64,000 bases of DNA, from positions 992,001 to 1,056,000 of the forward strand of contig NZ_CP022436.1 of the NCBI RefSeq assembly GCF_002224285.1, written 5' to 3'. Source of the DNA: Arthrobacter sp. YN. Its GTDB lineage: Bacteria > Actinomycetota > Actinomycetes > Actinomycetales > Micrococcaceae. A program made the translations under genes and the position numbers. The notes under the pieces are model-generated. The model had not been told where the DNA came from. It saw only the letters and a program-made list of their open reading frames with translations, and ran no database searches. This document shows, in pieces, positions 1 through 14,300 of this stretch; the stretch's first letter is position 1; the number at the start of each line of letters is the position of its first letter.

Positions 1-2723
1 TGGATCCCCGGGATGTGGGGCAATTGCAGCGCGTCCACGGAGACCTTCACCTGGGGCAGATCCTGTTGGTTCCCGGAGACGAACCGGTGCCCGGCGACGA
101 CCGACGGCCGGGGCGGTGGGCCATCCTCGACTTCGAAGGCGAGCCGCTGCGGACCATTGACGAGCGCAATAATCCTGATCTTCCCCTGCGCGATGTCACG
201 GGCATGCTGCGATCCTTCGACTATGCGGCGGGTGCCGCCACGCGCGAAAATTCCCACGCCAACGTGCCCGAAACCTGGGTGGATGACTGCGCCGCAGCGT
301 TCCTTGAGGGGTACAGCGACGTCACCCCCGGAACCATAGACCGCCGCTCGCCGCTCTTTGTGGCATTGTGGCTGGACAAGGCCTTATACGAGGTGGTGTA
401 CGAGTTGCGGAACCGGCCGGACTGGCTGTCGATTCCGGTCAACGCATCACGACGAATCCTCGACAATACAAGCCGCGGCAAGCATGCGGCAGCTACAGCG
501 GAAGGTAATGACATGACTGGCTCTGCACGCACCGAACGGCCCCGAGTTCCCTTGCACGTGGACTCCGAGACCTTGGAACGCGTGGCAGCCGGCGCCTATC
601 ACGCGCCGCACTCGGTCCTCGGTGCACACTTGGACGACCACGGCCACGTCACCGTCCGTACGGTGAAGCACCTCGCAAAGTCCGTGGCGGTGGTGACCGA
701 AAGCGGCCGCACCGACATGGAGCATGAAGCCCATGGCGTGTGGGCCGCCGTTTTGGAACCGCTGCAGGCCGGCCACGTGCCGGACTACCGTTTGGAGGTG
801 GTGTACGACGTCGAACCCGTCACCATCGATGACCCGTACCACTACTTGCCAACCGTGGGGGAAGTGGACCTGCACTTGATCGGTGAAGGCCGTCATGAGC
901 GCCTTTGGGATGTGCTCGGCGCGCACGTGCAGCATTACCGTTCCGCGCTCAGCGAGGTTGACGGTGTCTCGTTCGCAGTGTGGGCCCCGAACGCGCAGGC
1001 TGTCCGCGTCAAGGGCGACTTCAACGGCTGGGATGGCCGTCAGCACGGAATGCGTTCCCTGGGTTCCTCCGGGGTCTGGGAACTTTTCATTCCGGGGGTT
1101 GTAGCAGGGGCGTGCTACAAATACGAGATCCTGACCAAGTCCGGTCACTGGATAGAAAAAGCCGACCCGTTGGCGTTCGGTACAGAGGTTCCGCCACTGA
1201 CGGCGTCGCGCGTTGTGGACGCCAGCTACCGCTTCAAGGATGCGGAGTGGATGGCAGCCCGCGCCCAGAAAGATCCGCACAACTCGCCCATGAGCGTTTA
1301 CGAAGTGCACTTGGGCTCCTGGCGGTTGGGCCTGGGCTATAAGGAGCTCGCCAAGGAACTCGTGGACTATGTGAAGTGGCTTGGCTTCTCCCACGTCGAG
1401 TTCATGCCGGTTGCCGAGCACCCCTTCGGTGGTTCATGGGGCTACCAGGTGACGTCCTACTTTGCGCCGACTTCCCGCTTTGGCCACCCGGACGAGTTCC
1501 GTTTCCTGGTGGATTCACTCCACCAGGCCGGCATCGGCGTCCTCCTCGACTGGGTACCCGCCCACTTCCCCAAGGACTCCTGGGCGCTGGCACAGTTCGA
1601 CGGTCAGCCGCTGTACGAACACTCGGACCCTGCCTTGGGTGAACACCCGGACTGGGGAACCCTGATCTTCGATTTCGGGCGCAGCGAGGTCCGCAACTTC
1701 CTGGTGTCCAATGCGCTGTACTGGCTGGAAGAATTCCACATCGATGGCCTGCGCGTGGACGCCGTGGCCTCGATGATTTACCTGGACTACTCCCGCGAAG
1801 AAGGACAGTGGAAGCCCAACAAGTTCGGCGGCCGCGAGAACCTCGAAGCGATTTCCTTCATGCAGGAAGTCAACGCCACCGTCTACAAGTCCCACCCCGG
1901 GGCCATCATCATCGCCGAGGAATCCACCGCCTTCCCGGGTGTCACGGCGCCCACCAACCACGGCGGCCTGGGCTTTGGACTCAAATGGAACATGGGCTGG
2001 ATGCATGACTCGCTCAAGTACATCTCCGAAGACCCCATCAACCGCAAGTGGCACCACGGCACCATTACGTTCTCCTTGGTTTACGCCTTCACCGAGAACT
2101 TCCTGCTGCCCATCAGTCACGACGAAGTAGTTCACGGCAAGGGCTCCATGCTCCGGAAGATGCCCGGTGACCGTTGGCAGCAGCTGGCCAACCTGCGCGC
2201 CTTCTTCGCCTACCAGTGGGCGCATCCGGGCAAGCAACTCATCTTCATGGGCACCGAGTTCGGCCAGGAAGCCGAATGGTCCGAGCAATACGGGCTGGAC
2301 TGGTTCCTCGCCGATATTCCAGCGCACCGTGGCCTGCAGCTTCTGGTCAAGGACCTCAACGAGCTCTACACCTCGACGCCTGCCCTGTACCAGCGGGACA
2401 ACGAGGCCGGCGGCTTCCAGTGGATCAACGGCGGGGATGCCGACCACAACGTCCTGACTTTCATTCGCTGGGACCAGGACGGTAAACCGTTGGTCTGCGC
2501 TGTGAACTTCTCCGGTGGTCCGCACAAGGACTACATCCTGGGTGTGCCCGCAGCGGGGGAGTGGACTGAAGTGCTGAACACCGACTCGGAAACGTATGGC
2601 GGCTCCGGAGTGGTAAATGCAGGATCCCTGAAAGCCTCGTCGCCCGGAACCGATGGCCAGCCCGCGGCGCTGACCGTCACTCTTCCTCCGCTCGGCGCCT
2701 CCTGGTTCACGCCGGCTGAGTAG
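1..2723 (+). CDS. glgB: Maltokinase-glycogen branching enzyme fusion (5' partial)
   Basis: The reading frame is open from the first bases, so the gene starts upstream of the window. The first ~160 codons are the end of a maltokinase (Mak/Pep2, which phosphorylates maltose to maltose-1-phosphate): the catalytic VHGDLHLGQ loop and the ILDFEGEP metal-binding motif are present. The frame continues without a stop into a full branching enzyme of ~736 residues. It has a CBM48 domain (SFAVWAPNAQAVRVKGDFNGW) and a GH13 barrel with nucleophile Asp in GLRVDAVASM, acid/base Glu in IIIAEEST and the third Asp in ISHDEVVHGKG. An internal ATG at 513 has a good ribosome site (GGAAGG, 7 bases upstream), so a separate GlgB could also be made. 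Both activities belong to the GlgE/trehalose-to-glycogen route. The family calls are firm; whether the mature product is one or two polypeptides is open. Confidence 0.93.
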   Translation, partial: DPRDVGQLQRVHGDLHLGQILLVPGDEPVPGDDRRPGRWAILDFEGEPLRTIDERNNPDLPLRDVTGMLRSFDYAAGAATRENSHANVPETWVDDCAAAFLEGYSDVTPGTIDRRSPLFVALWLDKALYEVVYELRNRPDWLSIPVNASRRILDNTSRGKHAAATAEGNDMTGSARTERPRVPLHVDSETLERVAAGAYHAPHSVLGAHLDDHGHVTVRTVKHLAKSVAVVTESGRTDMEHEAHGVWAAVLEPLQAGHVPDYRLEVVYDVEPVTIDDPYHYLPTVGEVDLHLIGEGRHERLWDVLGAHVQHYRSALSEVDGVSFAVWAPNAQAVRVKGDFNGWDGRQHGMRSLGSSGVWELFIPGVVAGACYKYEILTKSGHWIEKADPLAFGTEVPPLTASRVVDASYRFKDAEWMAARAQKDPHNSPMSVYEVHLGSWRLGLGYKELAKELVDYVKWLGFSHVEFMPVAEHPFGGSWGYQVTSYFAPTSRFGHPDEFRFLVDSLHQAGIGVLLDWVPAHFPKDSWALAQFDGQPLYEHSDPALGEHPDWGTLIFDFGRSEVRNFLVSNALYWLEEFHIDGLRVDAVASMIYLDYSREEGQWKPNKFGGRENLEAISFMQEVNATVYKSHPGAIIIAEESTAFPGVTAPTNHGGLGFGLKWNMGWMHDSLKYISEDPINRKWHHGTITFSLVYAFTENFLLPISHDEVVHGKGSMLRKMPGDRWQQLANLRAFFAYQWAHPGKQLIFMGTEFGQEAEWSEQYGLDWFLADIPAHRGLQLLVKDLNELYTSTPALYQRDNEAGGFQWINGGDADHNVLTFIRWDQDGKPLVCAVNFSGGPHKDYILGVPAAGEWTEVLNTDSETYGGSGVVNAGSLKASSPGTDGQPAALTVTLPPLGASWFTPAE

Positions 2724-2768
2724 TTTGAGCGCTCGCTGTAACCCCGTGGGGCAGTAGTTCCTCACAAG

Positions 2769-2809
2769 GAGAGGGTCCGGAGTCATGCTTCCGGGCCCTC
2801 TTCCCTTTG
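2769..2809 (+). terminator. Rho-independent terminator of glgB
   Basis: An 11-bp stem (2771-2781 with 2790-2800, one G-U pair) with an 8-base loop is followed by TTCCCTTTG. It lies 46 bases after the glgB stop and before the rRNA promoter. Confidence 0.7.
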
Positions 2810-2855
2810 TTTCCGGGGATTTTGCCAGGCGGACTGACCGTGTCGTTGAGGGGTT

Positions 2856-2884
2856 TTGCCATCCCGGGGAAGTAGGGGTATAGT
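2856..2884 (+). promoter_or_regulatory. Candidate rRNA operon promoter
   Basis: TTGCCA (2856-2861) and TATAGT (2879-2884) are 17 bases apart, a standard vegetative sigma spacing, in the leader about 360 bases upstream of 16S. Confidence 0.6.
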
Positions 2885-3245
2885 TAGTACCCGCGCTGCT
2901 CCCCAGTGGAGGACGGTGAAGCTGACAAGAAACCGCAAGGAAAATCAAGTCAAGTTCGCCGATTTGACCCGGAGGCAGGCAGCGTGTAAGTTTGAAAAGT
3001 TGCTCCGGAGCGATCCAGCGAAGGCTGGTGGTACTGCTCTGGGATTGTGACCTGTTGTTTGAGAACTCAATAGTGTGCCAAGTTTGTTGATACCGATTGT
3101 TTTATCAATTGGTTGAAATTATGGCTGGATCATTGCGCACCCCCGTGTGTGGTGGTCTGGTTTTCAGCTGGTTTCGAATTTTGTGCAGCCGTGTTCTACC
3201 GTTATTTCCGGTGGGTGTGGTTGTGTCTGTTTGATTTGTTTTACT
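2885..3245 (+). other. rRNA leader with antitermination-like element and 5' arm of the 16S processing stem
   Basis: This non-coding leader follows the promoter. It contains the actinobacterial element TTTGAGAACTCAATAG (about 3057-3072), which recurs in the 16S-23S spacer as TTTGAGAACTACATAG at 5152. TGTGCCAAGTTTGTTGATA (3074-3092) can pair with 4875-4900 behind 16S to form an RNase III-type precursor stem. I see no credible ORF. Confidence 0.65.
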
Positions 3246-8489
<5,244 letters not shown>

Positions 8490-8500
8490 CACAACACACT

Positions 8501-8535
8501 GCACGCGTCCACTATGTGGTTCCCGAACAACAACC
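8501..8535 (+). other. 3' arm of the 23S rRNA processing stem
   Basis: GCACGCGTCCACTATGTGG and the following bases are complementary to 5147-5179 upstream of 23S. The long base-paired stem would bracket 23S and act as a precursor-processing site. Confidence 0.65.
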
Positions 8536-8647
8536 CGTACCAAGGGTTGCCGGAACCAACAACTAAATAACAACACCACAGTTGTAACCAAAAAGATTTC
8601 CCACCCACCCCCGAGGTAAACACCACAGGGTTGGGACGGGTAACAGA

Positions 8648-8766
8648 GTTACGGCGGTCATAGCGTGGGGGAAACGCCCGGTCCCATTCCGAACCCGGAA
8701 GCTAAGACCCACAGCGCCGATGGTACTGCACCCGGGAGGGTGTGGGAGAGTAGGACACCGCCGGAC
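8648..8766 (+). rRNA. rrf: 5S ribosomal RNA
   Basis: The 119-nt gene runs from GTTACGGCGGTCATAGCG to GACACCGCCGGAC. Its ends are complementary (helix I), and it has the typical internal CCCATTCCGAACCCGGAAGC. It lies 158 bases after 23S and completes a 16S-23S-5S operon. Confidence 0.95.
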
Positions 8767-8778
8767 ATAATTTGAGGG

Positions 8779-8813
8779 GAGCCCCGACCATTTGGTCGGG
8801 GCTCTTCGCTTTT
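8779..8813 (+). terminator. Rho-independent terminator of the rRNA operon
   Basis: A perfect 11-bp stem, GAGCCCCGACC (8779-8789) with GGTCGGGGCTC (8794-8804), has an ATTT loop and is followed by TTCGCTTTT. It sits 12 bases after 5S. Confidence 0.9.
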
Positions 8814-8877
8814 AAGCGCTGTCTTTACCCAACAGCGCCCTCCTTAGCTCAACAGTCCACCGGTAGAGTTGGTGGTC

Positions 8878-9372
8878 ATGGAAAACCTCTTCAGCCACTC
8901 GGCCTCTGACCCCGAACCGTCACAGCAGGGCGGCGATGCACTGCAGCCGCTCATCTTCACTGTTGTGGTGCCCACGAACGTTTCGCACGCCTTCCAGGGA
9001 TTCACTGATCATCCGCACCTCTGGTGGCCGATGGAGCAGGAAAGCGTGTTTGGTGCGGAATCCCATGTTGAGTTCGAAGAGAACTTGATTCTTGAAACGG
9101 CCGAGGACGGCCGTACGTCGGTGTGGGGCACTATTGATGATTGGCAGCCCCCGCTGTCCTTCCACGCCAGCTGGTACCCGGCTGGAACGCCGTTGTGGTC
9201 CACGGAGATCCGGGTTGTCTTTGGTGCCGTGGATGAAGGTACGGAGGTGCGCCTGATCCACGATGGGTGGGAGGGAGCCGAGGATCCCGCAGCGTCCAGG
9301 GAATTCTACGCTTGGGGTTGGCCCCGTGTGCTGGCATGCTACGTAAGGTTCATGGGTGGAGCCATTGCCTAG
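8878..9372 (+). CDS. SRPBCC/START-fold (AHSA1-like) domain protein
   Basis: A soluble 164-residue protein that matches the AHSA1/SRPBCC pattern: the N-terminal strand LIFTVVVPTNVSHAFQGFTD, then WWPMEQES, a central strand-rich region with WGTIDDWQPP, and the late GTEVRLIHDGWE. Such proteins form a hydrophobic cavity that binds small ligands; a specific function cannot be read from the sequence. I chose ATG 8878 over an upstream TTG at 8869, although no strong ribosome site is visible. The 3' end overlaps the next gene by 17 bases, so the two are probably co-transcribed. Confidence 0.8.
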   Translation: MENLFSHSASDPEPSQQGGDALQPLIFTVVVPTNVSHAFQGFTDHPHLWWPMEQESVFGAESHVEFEENLILETAEDGRTSVWGTIDDWQPPLSFHASWYPAGTPLWSTEIRVVFGAVDEGTEVRLIHDGWEGAEDPAASREFYAWGWPRVLACYVRFMGGAIA

Positions 9373-9886
9373 GGTCCGCCGGCTCCAACCCAGTGATTGG
9401 CGCTTGCTGCGTGAGGTCCGGCTGGAGATGCTCAAAGACACACCTATGGCTTACGTGGAGAGCGTGGAGGCAGCTCGCCGGCAGACCGAAACGCAGTGGC
9501 AGGAACGTGCGGCTGCAATGTCCGGGAACAGCAGCCTCACGTTGGTTGCCGATGCAGGCCAGGACGGCAGCTCATTCTGCGGATTGATGCGTGTGGTGGT
9601 CAAGGACCCCCAGAGCACGGAGAAGCCGCTGCAGGCCATGCTGCTCAGCGTCTATGTGGCCCCCGGGCATCGAGGGCTCGGACTGGCCGACGAACTCCTC
9701 AGTGAGGCATGCAAAGCCGCCTCGGAAGAACTCGCTGCCGGGAGCATCCAGCTCGGGGTGCATGAGGACAACTCAAGGGCACTGGCGTTCTACCGGCGTC
9801 ACGGTTTCGAGACCACAGGTGCCAGCAGGCCTTATCCGCAGGACACTTCCAAGCTTGAGCTCACCATGGAGCGCCGGCTGTCATAG
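9356..9886 (+). CDS. GNAT family N-acetyltransferase
   Basis: A 176-residue acetyltransferase. The core acetyl-CoA-binding motif A is clear (LLSVYVAPGHRGLGLADELL, where R/Q-x-x-G-x-G/A appears as RGLGLA), followed by motif B around VHEDNSRALAFYRRHGF. The substrate is unknown. The start is GTG 9356, inside the end of the SRPBCC gene, with AAGG about 9 bases upstream; the overlap suggests translational coupling. The gene ends 25 bases before the convergent LacI gene. Confidence 0.85.
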   Translation: MEPLPRVRRLQPSDWRLLREVRLEMLKDTPMAYVESVEAARRQTETQWQERAAAMSGNSSLTLVADAGQDGSSFCGLMRVVVKDPQSTEKPLQAMLLSVYVAPGHRGLGLADELLSEACKAASEELAAGSIQLGVHEDNSRALAFYRRHGFETTGASRPYPQDTSKLELTMERRLS

Positions 9887-9911
9887 CAGGCCACCTCCAA
9901 AGCAAGAGCTG

Positions 9912-10934
9912 CTAGAAGGTACCGGCTTTGGGCACCGCGGTACTGGAGCGCACCACCAGTTGGGTGGGGTGTTCGGTATCGGCAGGTTCCAGGACGAGGC
10001 CCTTGGTGATCGCGCCCAACAGTGTACGGACGGCCAGCGCTCCTTGGCCCTTGGCGTCCTGGTCGATGGTGGTCAGGCCCAGGACATTGCCCAAGTCATG
10101 GCCGTCGATCCCCATGACAGAGAGGTCATCCGGAATCCGGAGCCCGAAGTCCCGGGCCGCGAGGATGGTCCCGATGGCCATTTCATCGGAGGCGGCGAAG
10201 ACGGCGGTTGGCCTGTCCGGTGCACTGGCCAGCAGCTGCCGTGCCGCAGCGTAAGCGCCTTCAATGGTGAAGTCCGCGGAAACGATCCATTCGGGCCTGA
10301 CGGGACAGCCGGCGTCGTTCATTGCTTCTTCGAATCCGCTCCGACGCGTTCCGGGGAGATGGAAGTCCTGGTCGTAGGCCTCATTGCCGGTGATGTGCGC
10401 GATCTTGGTGTGCCCCAGACCGAGCAAGTGGTTGGTGGCCTTTCGCGCGATCGCCGAGTCGTCGATCCTGATGGTTGATGCTCCGGGTAAGGGCCCGCCA
10501 ATACCGACGATCGGGCGATGCATGGCGTGGAGTTGCTGGATTTCGGCTTCGCTCAGCTCCAGCGATACCGCTATCACCGCGTCCACCCGCTTGCGCAGCA
10601 GGAAGTCGTTGAAGACGCTGTGCCGGTGCTCGGGGTTTTCCCCGATGTTGTACAGGGTGAGGTCGTACCCCGCTTCGAGCAGCGCGGCCGATGCGCCCTC
10701 GATCACCGCTGAGAAGAACCAGCGGTGGACCGAGGGCACCACCAAGCCAACGTTGTGCGTGCGCCCGGAGGCCAGGCTGGAGGCGTGGTAGGACAGCACG
10801 AAGCCCAGCTCTGATGCTGCGGCGCGGGCACGCTCCCGGCTGGTAGGCGATACATTGCCTTTGCCGCTGAGCGCCCGTGACACGGTGGCAACGGACAGCC
10901 CTGCTCGCTCGGCCACGTCCTTGATGCCCGTCAT
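9912..10934 (-). CDS. LacI-family regulator of the maltose locus
   Basis: A 340-residue LacI/GalR-type repressor. The N-terminal helix-turn-helix reads IKDVAERAGLSVATVSRAL, followed by the hinge region and a periplasmic-binding-protein-like sugar domain (VGLVVPSVHRWFFSAVIEGA, TAVFAASDEMAIGTI, DDLSVMGIDGHD). It begins 19 bases after the alpha-glucosidase stop on the same strand, so the two form one operon that faces malEFG. The likely ligand is maltose or a maltodextrin, inferred from context. LacI-type palindromes at 12725-12740 and 12813-12826 are the likely operators. Sure of family; ligand inferred. Confidence 0.9.
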   Translation of the reverse strand: MTGIKDVAERAGLSVATVSRALSGKGNVSPTSRERARAAASELGFVLSYHASSLASGRTHNVGLVVPSVHRWFFSAVIEGASAALLEAGYDLTLYNIGENPEHRHSVFNDFLLRKRVDAVIAVSLELSEAEIQQLHAMHRPIVGIGGPLPGASTIRIDDSAIARKATNHLLGLGHTKIAHITGNEAYDQDFHLPGTRRSGFEEAMNDAGCPVRPEWIVSADFTIEGAYAAARQLLASAPDRPTAVFAASDEMAIGTILAARDFGLRIPDDLSVMGIDGHDLGNVLGLTTIDQDAKGQGALAVRTLLGAITKGLVLEPADTEHPTQLVVRSSTAVPKAGTF

Positions 10935-10953
10935 GCCGCTCCTTGGTGAAAAA

Positions 10954-12695
10954 TCAGCTGACTGTCAGCCAGATTGTCTCCCCTGAGCCTAGTTGATCGG
11001 CGCTTGGTTGATCAGCGCCTGATGCACGGGCGCTGCGCAGGATGGTGCCGCCGGCCGGAAGCGGCAGGGGATCGGAGCCTACGTTCATGATCACCAGGGT
11101 GTTGCCGTTCAGGTATGCCAGCGAGGACCCGGTGCAGTAGTCCTCCACCCAGGCCAGGGAACCTTCCCCGAGCCGGAGCGTGGCGCGTTCAGCGAGCATG
11201 GCCCGGTACAGGTTAAGGTGCGACGCCGGATCGGACTCCTGCAGGTCCCTCGCCAGTGTGGGCCAGGACTCGGGCTGCGGCAACCAAGGGTCCATGCCGC
11301 TGCCGAACCCGGAGTGGGGTTCGGACGAACGCCAGGGGAGCGGCACACGGCAACCGTCGCGGCCGATGCGGGCTCCGCCGGTGCGGGCGAAGGTGGGATC
11401 CTGGCGCATGCTGCCGGGAATGCTGGAGGAATCGGGCAGGCCCAGTTCTTCGCCTTGGTAGAGGTATGCGCCACCCGGGAGGCCGAGCATGAACATGGTA
11501 GCCGCGGCAGCCCGGCGTCGTCCGAGTTCTTCGTTGGGCTGCGCGTCGTCGGGGCCGATGCCGTCTCCGTCGCGGGGACCAGGTCCGTCGTACCCGAAGC
11601 GTGAGACGTGCCGGACAACATCGTGGTTGGACAGTACCCACGTGCTGGGGCGCCCACGGCGTCGAGGGAGACCAGCGAGTCGGTGATGATGTGGCGCAGG
11701 CGGTGTACGTCCAGGCCGGCGTGCAGGTACGGGAAGTTGAAGGCCTGGTGCATTTCATCAGGGCGGACCCACTGTGCCAGCCGGGGGAGCGGATCCACAT
11801 TGGCCTCTGCGCAGAGGATGCGGTCCGGGCCGTACTCTTCCAGGATGGAACGCCAGCGGCGGTAGATGTCGTGGAGGGCAGGCTGGCCGAACATCGGAGC
11901 GTCCTGGCCGGGGAAACCATCGGAGCTGTTGCCGTCGGCGCGGCCGCCCCAGTTGGGCAGGCCGGCTGCCTTGACCAGCGCGTGGGCTACGTCCACACGG
12001 AAGCCTGAGATGCCGCGGTCCAGCCAGAATCGGAGGACGCGTTCGAACTCAGCGTGAACGGCCGGGTTATCCCAGTTGAAGTCCGGCTGCGAGGAGTCGA
12101 AGAGGTGCAGGAACCATTGACCGGGCTGACCGTTCGGCTCGGTGATGCGCGTCCACGCCGGACCGCCGAAATGCGACTGCCAGTTGTTGGGCGGCTCGCT
12201 GCCCTCGTGCCCTTGGCCGTCGCGGAAGATGAACATGTCCCGCTCCACGCTGCCCGCCCCCGCAGTAAGTGCTGCTTGGAAGGCGACGTGTTGGTCGGAG
12301 CAGTGATTGGGGACGAGATCCGCGATGACGCGCAGGTTGAGCCTGTTGGCTTCGGCGATGAGGGCGTCGAAGTCGGCCAAGGTCCCGAACAGGGGATCGA
12401 CGTCGCAGTAGTCGCTGACGTCATAACCCGCGTCCCGCTGGGGTGAGCGGTAGAACGGTGACAACCACACGGCGTCGACGCCCAACGCCGCCAAGTGCGG
12501 GAGTTCAGCGGTGATGCCCGCCAAGTCTCCTACGCCGTCGCCGTTGAGGTCCCGGAAAGAGCGCGGATAGATCTGGTAGATCACAGCGGAACGCCACCAA
12601 CCGTGCGCCGTGGAGGCGTCGTGGATCGGGGTCAGATGCGTGAAAGCTGCAGTGGGCTCATGGGTCGCAACCGAGAGCAATGAATCAACGGACAT
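10954..12695 (-). pseudogene. GH13 alpha-glucosidase, frameshifted
   Basis: This is an oligo-1,6-/alpha-glucosidase of the GH13 family (~580 residues if intact) that would release glucose from imported maltodextrins. The upstream part has AVIYQIYPRSFRDLNGDGVGDL, VIADLVPNHCS, nucleophile Asp in GFRVDVAHAL and catalytic Glu in ILCAEANVDP. After GAP the frame is lost: the third catalytic motif (STWVLSNHDVVRHVSRFG) and the end (MFMLGLPGGAYLYQGEELGL to the stop at 10954) lie in another frame. The switch is at a run of four G on the plus strand (11647-11650); a fifth base would restore the frame. Start ATG 12695. It is either a recent mutation that leaves a truncated enzyme, or a homopolymer sequencing error. 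It is followed by the LacI gene. Confidence 0.88.
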
Positions 12696-12724
12696 GAACA
12701 CATCGTAGAAGAGATTTTCCAAAA

Positions 12725-12740
12725 GTGTAAACGTTTCCAG
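12725..12740. promoter_or_regulatory. LacI-type operator upstream of the alpha-glucosidase
   Basis: GTGTAAACGTTTCCAG is an imperfect palindrome centred on AAACGTTT, the typical central CpG operator form of LacI/CcpA-like repressors. It lies 30 bases upstream of the alpha-glucosidase start. Confidence 0.6.
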
Positions 12741-12812
12741 TCCTAAGCATGCTGTCTTTGCACTGCGGACGAGGGGTGGGCTTTTCAAATTTGCGCAAGG
12801 CACTGTAGTGTG

Positions 12813-12826
12813 TGGAAGCGCTTGCA
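12813..12826. promoter_or_regulatory. LacI-type operator upstream of malE
   Basis: TGGAAGCGCTTGCA is a near-perfect palindrome (12 of 14 bases symmetrical) with a central CpG. It lies about 80 bases before the malE-like start, in the divergent promoter region, and probably binds the LacI repressor at 9912-10934. Confidence 0.65.
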
Positions 12827-12904
12827 GTTGTGAGCCATATCACCGGCGTTGCAGTGGGCCCAGAGCTTCATGCCGTCGACGTAAAAAGAACGAAAGGGAC
12901 ACCA

Positions 12905-14203
12905 ATGAAGGTGCACAATACCCTCGCGACTCAAACAACCCGGCGTGTTTTCGCCACCGGGGCGATCTCCTTGGCCGCAACTCTGGCACTGAGCGCCTGC
13001 GGTGGAAGCGCCTCCACAGCGCCCAGTGCAGAAGCTACAAAACAGGACCTCAAGGCTGCAGGTGCCGGCGTCATCACCATGTGGGTGGACGCTGAGCGCT
13101 CCCCGGCACTGAAGGACATTACGGAGAAGTTCAAGTCGGACACCGGCATCGAGGTGAAGCTGGTGGTCAAGGACTTCGCCGCCGTTCGTGACGACTTCAT
13201 CACCCAGGTACCCACCGGTCAGGGCCCGGACTTGATTGTTGGACCTCACGACTGGATTGGAAAGTTTGTCCAGAACGGTGTGATCGCGCCCGTGGAGTTG
13301 GGTGACAAGGCCGGCCAGTTCCAAGACTCTTCCATCAAAGCGATGACGTACAACGGGGCCGTCTACGGCGTTCCGTACGCCATCGAGAACATTGCCCTCC
13401 TGCGCAACACCAGCATCGTGGACAGCAAGGCGTCCACACTGGACGAGGTAGTGGCCAACGGCAAGAAGGCCGTGGCAGAAGGCAAAGCCACTTTCCCGTT
13501 CCTGGTGGGCATGGACCCGAAACAGGGCGATCCGTACCACCTGTACCCGCTGCAGTCCTCCATGGGCTCACAGGTCTTTGGCAAGAATGCCGACGGCGGT
13601 TACGACGCCAAGCAGCTCCTCATTGGTGACGCTGCCGGCGTCGAATTCGCCAAGAAGCTGGCCGCCTGGGGCGACGCCGGTGAGAAGATCATCAACTCCA
13701 ACATCACGGGAGACATTGCCAAGGAGAAGTTCCTCGCCGGTGAATCCCCGTACTTCCTGACTGGACCGTGGAACGTTCCGGATGTCCAGAAGAAGGGCAT
13801 CAAGTTCGCCGTCGATGAGCTGCCCACCGCAGGCGGCGAGCCGGCCCAGCCGTTCATTGGCGTCAACGGCTTCTTTATCAGTGCCAAGAGCGCCAACGCC
13901 CTGGCCACCAATGAGTTCGTCACCAACTACCTCACGTCCGAGTCGGCCCAGGACTCCATGTATGGGGCAGGCGGACGACCCCCGGCCCTCAAGGCGTCCT
14001 TCGACAAGGCAGCCAGCGATCCCGTCGTTGAAGCCTTCGGCAAGATCGGTGCTACTGGCGTTCCCATGCCCGCCATTCCAGAGATGAGTGCGGTCTGGGC
14101 TGACTGGGGAGCTACTGAGCTCGCCATCATCAAGGGCCAGGGCGATCCCGCTGAAGCCTGGACCAAGATGGCCGACAGCATCAAGTCCAAGATCGGCGGC
14201 TGA
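12905..14203 (+). CDS. Maltose/maltodextrin ABC transporter substrate-binding lipoprotein
   Basis: A 432-residue family-1 solute-binding protein. The N-terminus carries a twin-arginine-like pair (TTRRVF) followed by a hydrophobic stretch and a lipobox (LSACGG), so it is anchored on the outer face of the membrane. The body is MalE-like: ITMWVDAERSPALKDI, VPTGQGPDLIVGPHDWIGKF, and YNGAVYGVPYAIENIALLRN. ATG 12905 is preceded by AAAGGGA. It is followed by MalF- and MalG-type permeases and a GH13 enzyme. The operon encodes no ATPase; the MsiK-type protein at 27665-28747 is the likely partner. Confidence 0.92.
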   Translation: MKVHNTLATQTTRRVFATGAISLAATLALSACGGSASTAPSAEATKQDLKAAGAGVITMWVDAERSPALKDITEKFKSDTGIEVKLVVKDFAAVRDDFITQVPTGQGPDLIVGPHDWIGKFVQNGVIAPVELGDKAGQFQDSSIKAMTYNGAVYGVPYAIENIALLRNTSIVDSKASTLDEVVANGKKAVAEGKATFPFLVGMDPKQGDPYHLYPLQSSMGSQVFGKNADGGYDAKQLLIGDAAGVEFAKKLAAWGDAGEKIINSNITGDIAKEKFLAGESPYFLTGPWNVPDVQKKGIKFAVDELPTAGGEPAQPFIGVNGFFISAKSANALATNEFVTNYLTSESAQDSMYGAGGRPPALKASFDKAASDPVVEAFGKIGATGVPMPAIPEMSAVWADWGATELAIIKGQGDPAEAWTKMADSIKSKIGG

Positions 14204-14300
14204 CACCGCAACCGGCTGACTCCACCGGTCTGCCCCGGACCGGGCGGCACCCCACCGCCCGGTCCTGCCTGCCGCCAACCGCTTCACCCAAGGATCCACA

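Noticed and set aside
15..15. GTG at position 15 as the start of the first gene
   Set aside because: It lies within the maltokinase catalytic region and the frame is open to the window edge; the true start is upstream.
1515..2948. 477-codon ORF opposite glgB
   Set aside because: Antisense of the catalytic domain of GlgB, no family motifs.
8840..8895. tRNA-like sequence (CTCCTTAGCTCAACAG...GGTAGAG...GGTGGTCATGG)
   Set aside because: It resembles a D-arm and part of an anticodon arm, but there is no T-arm or matching acceptor end, and it runs into the start of a protein gene. At most a remnant.
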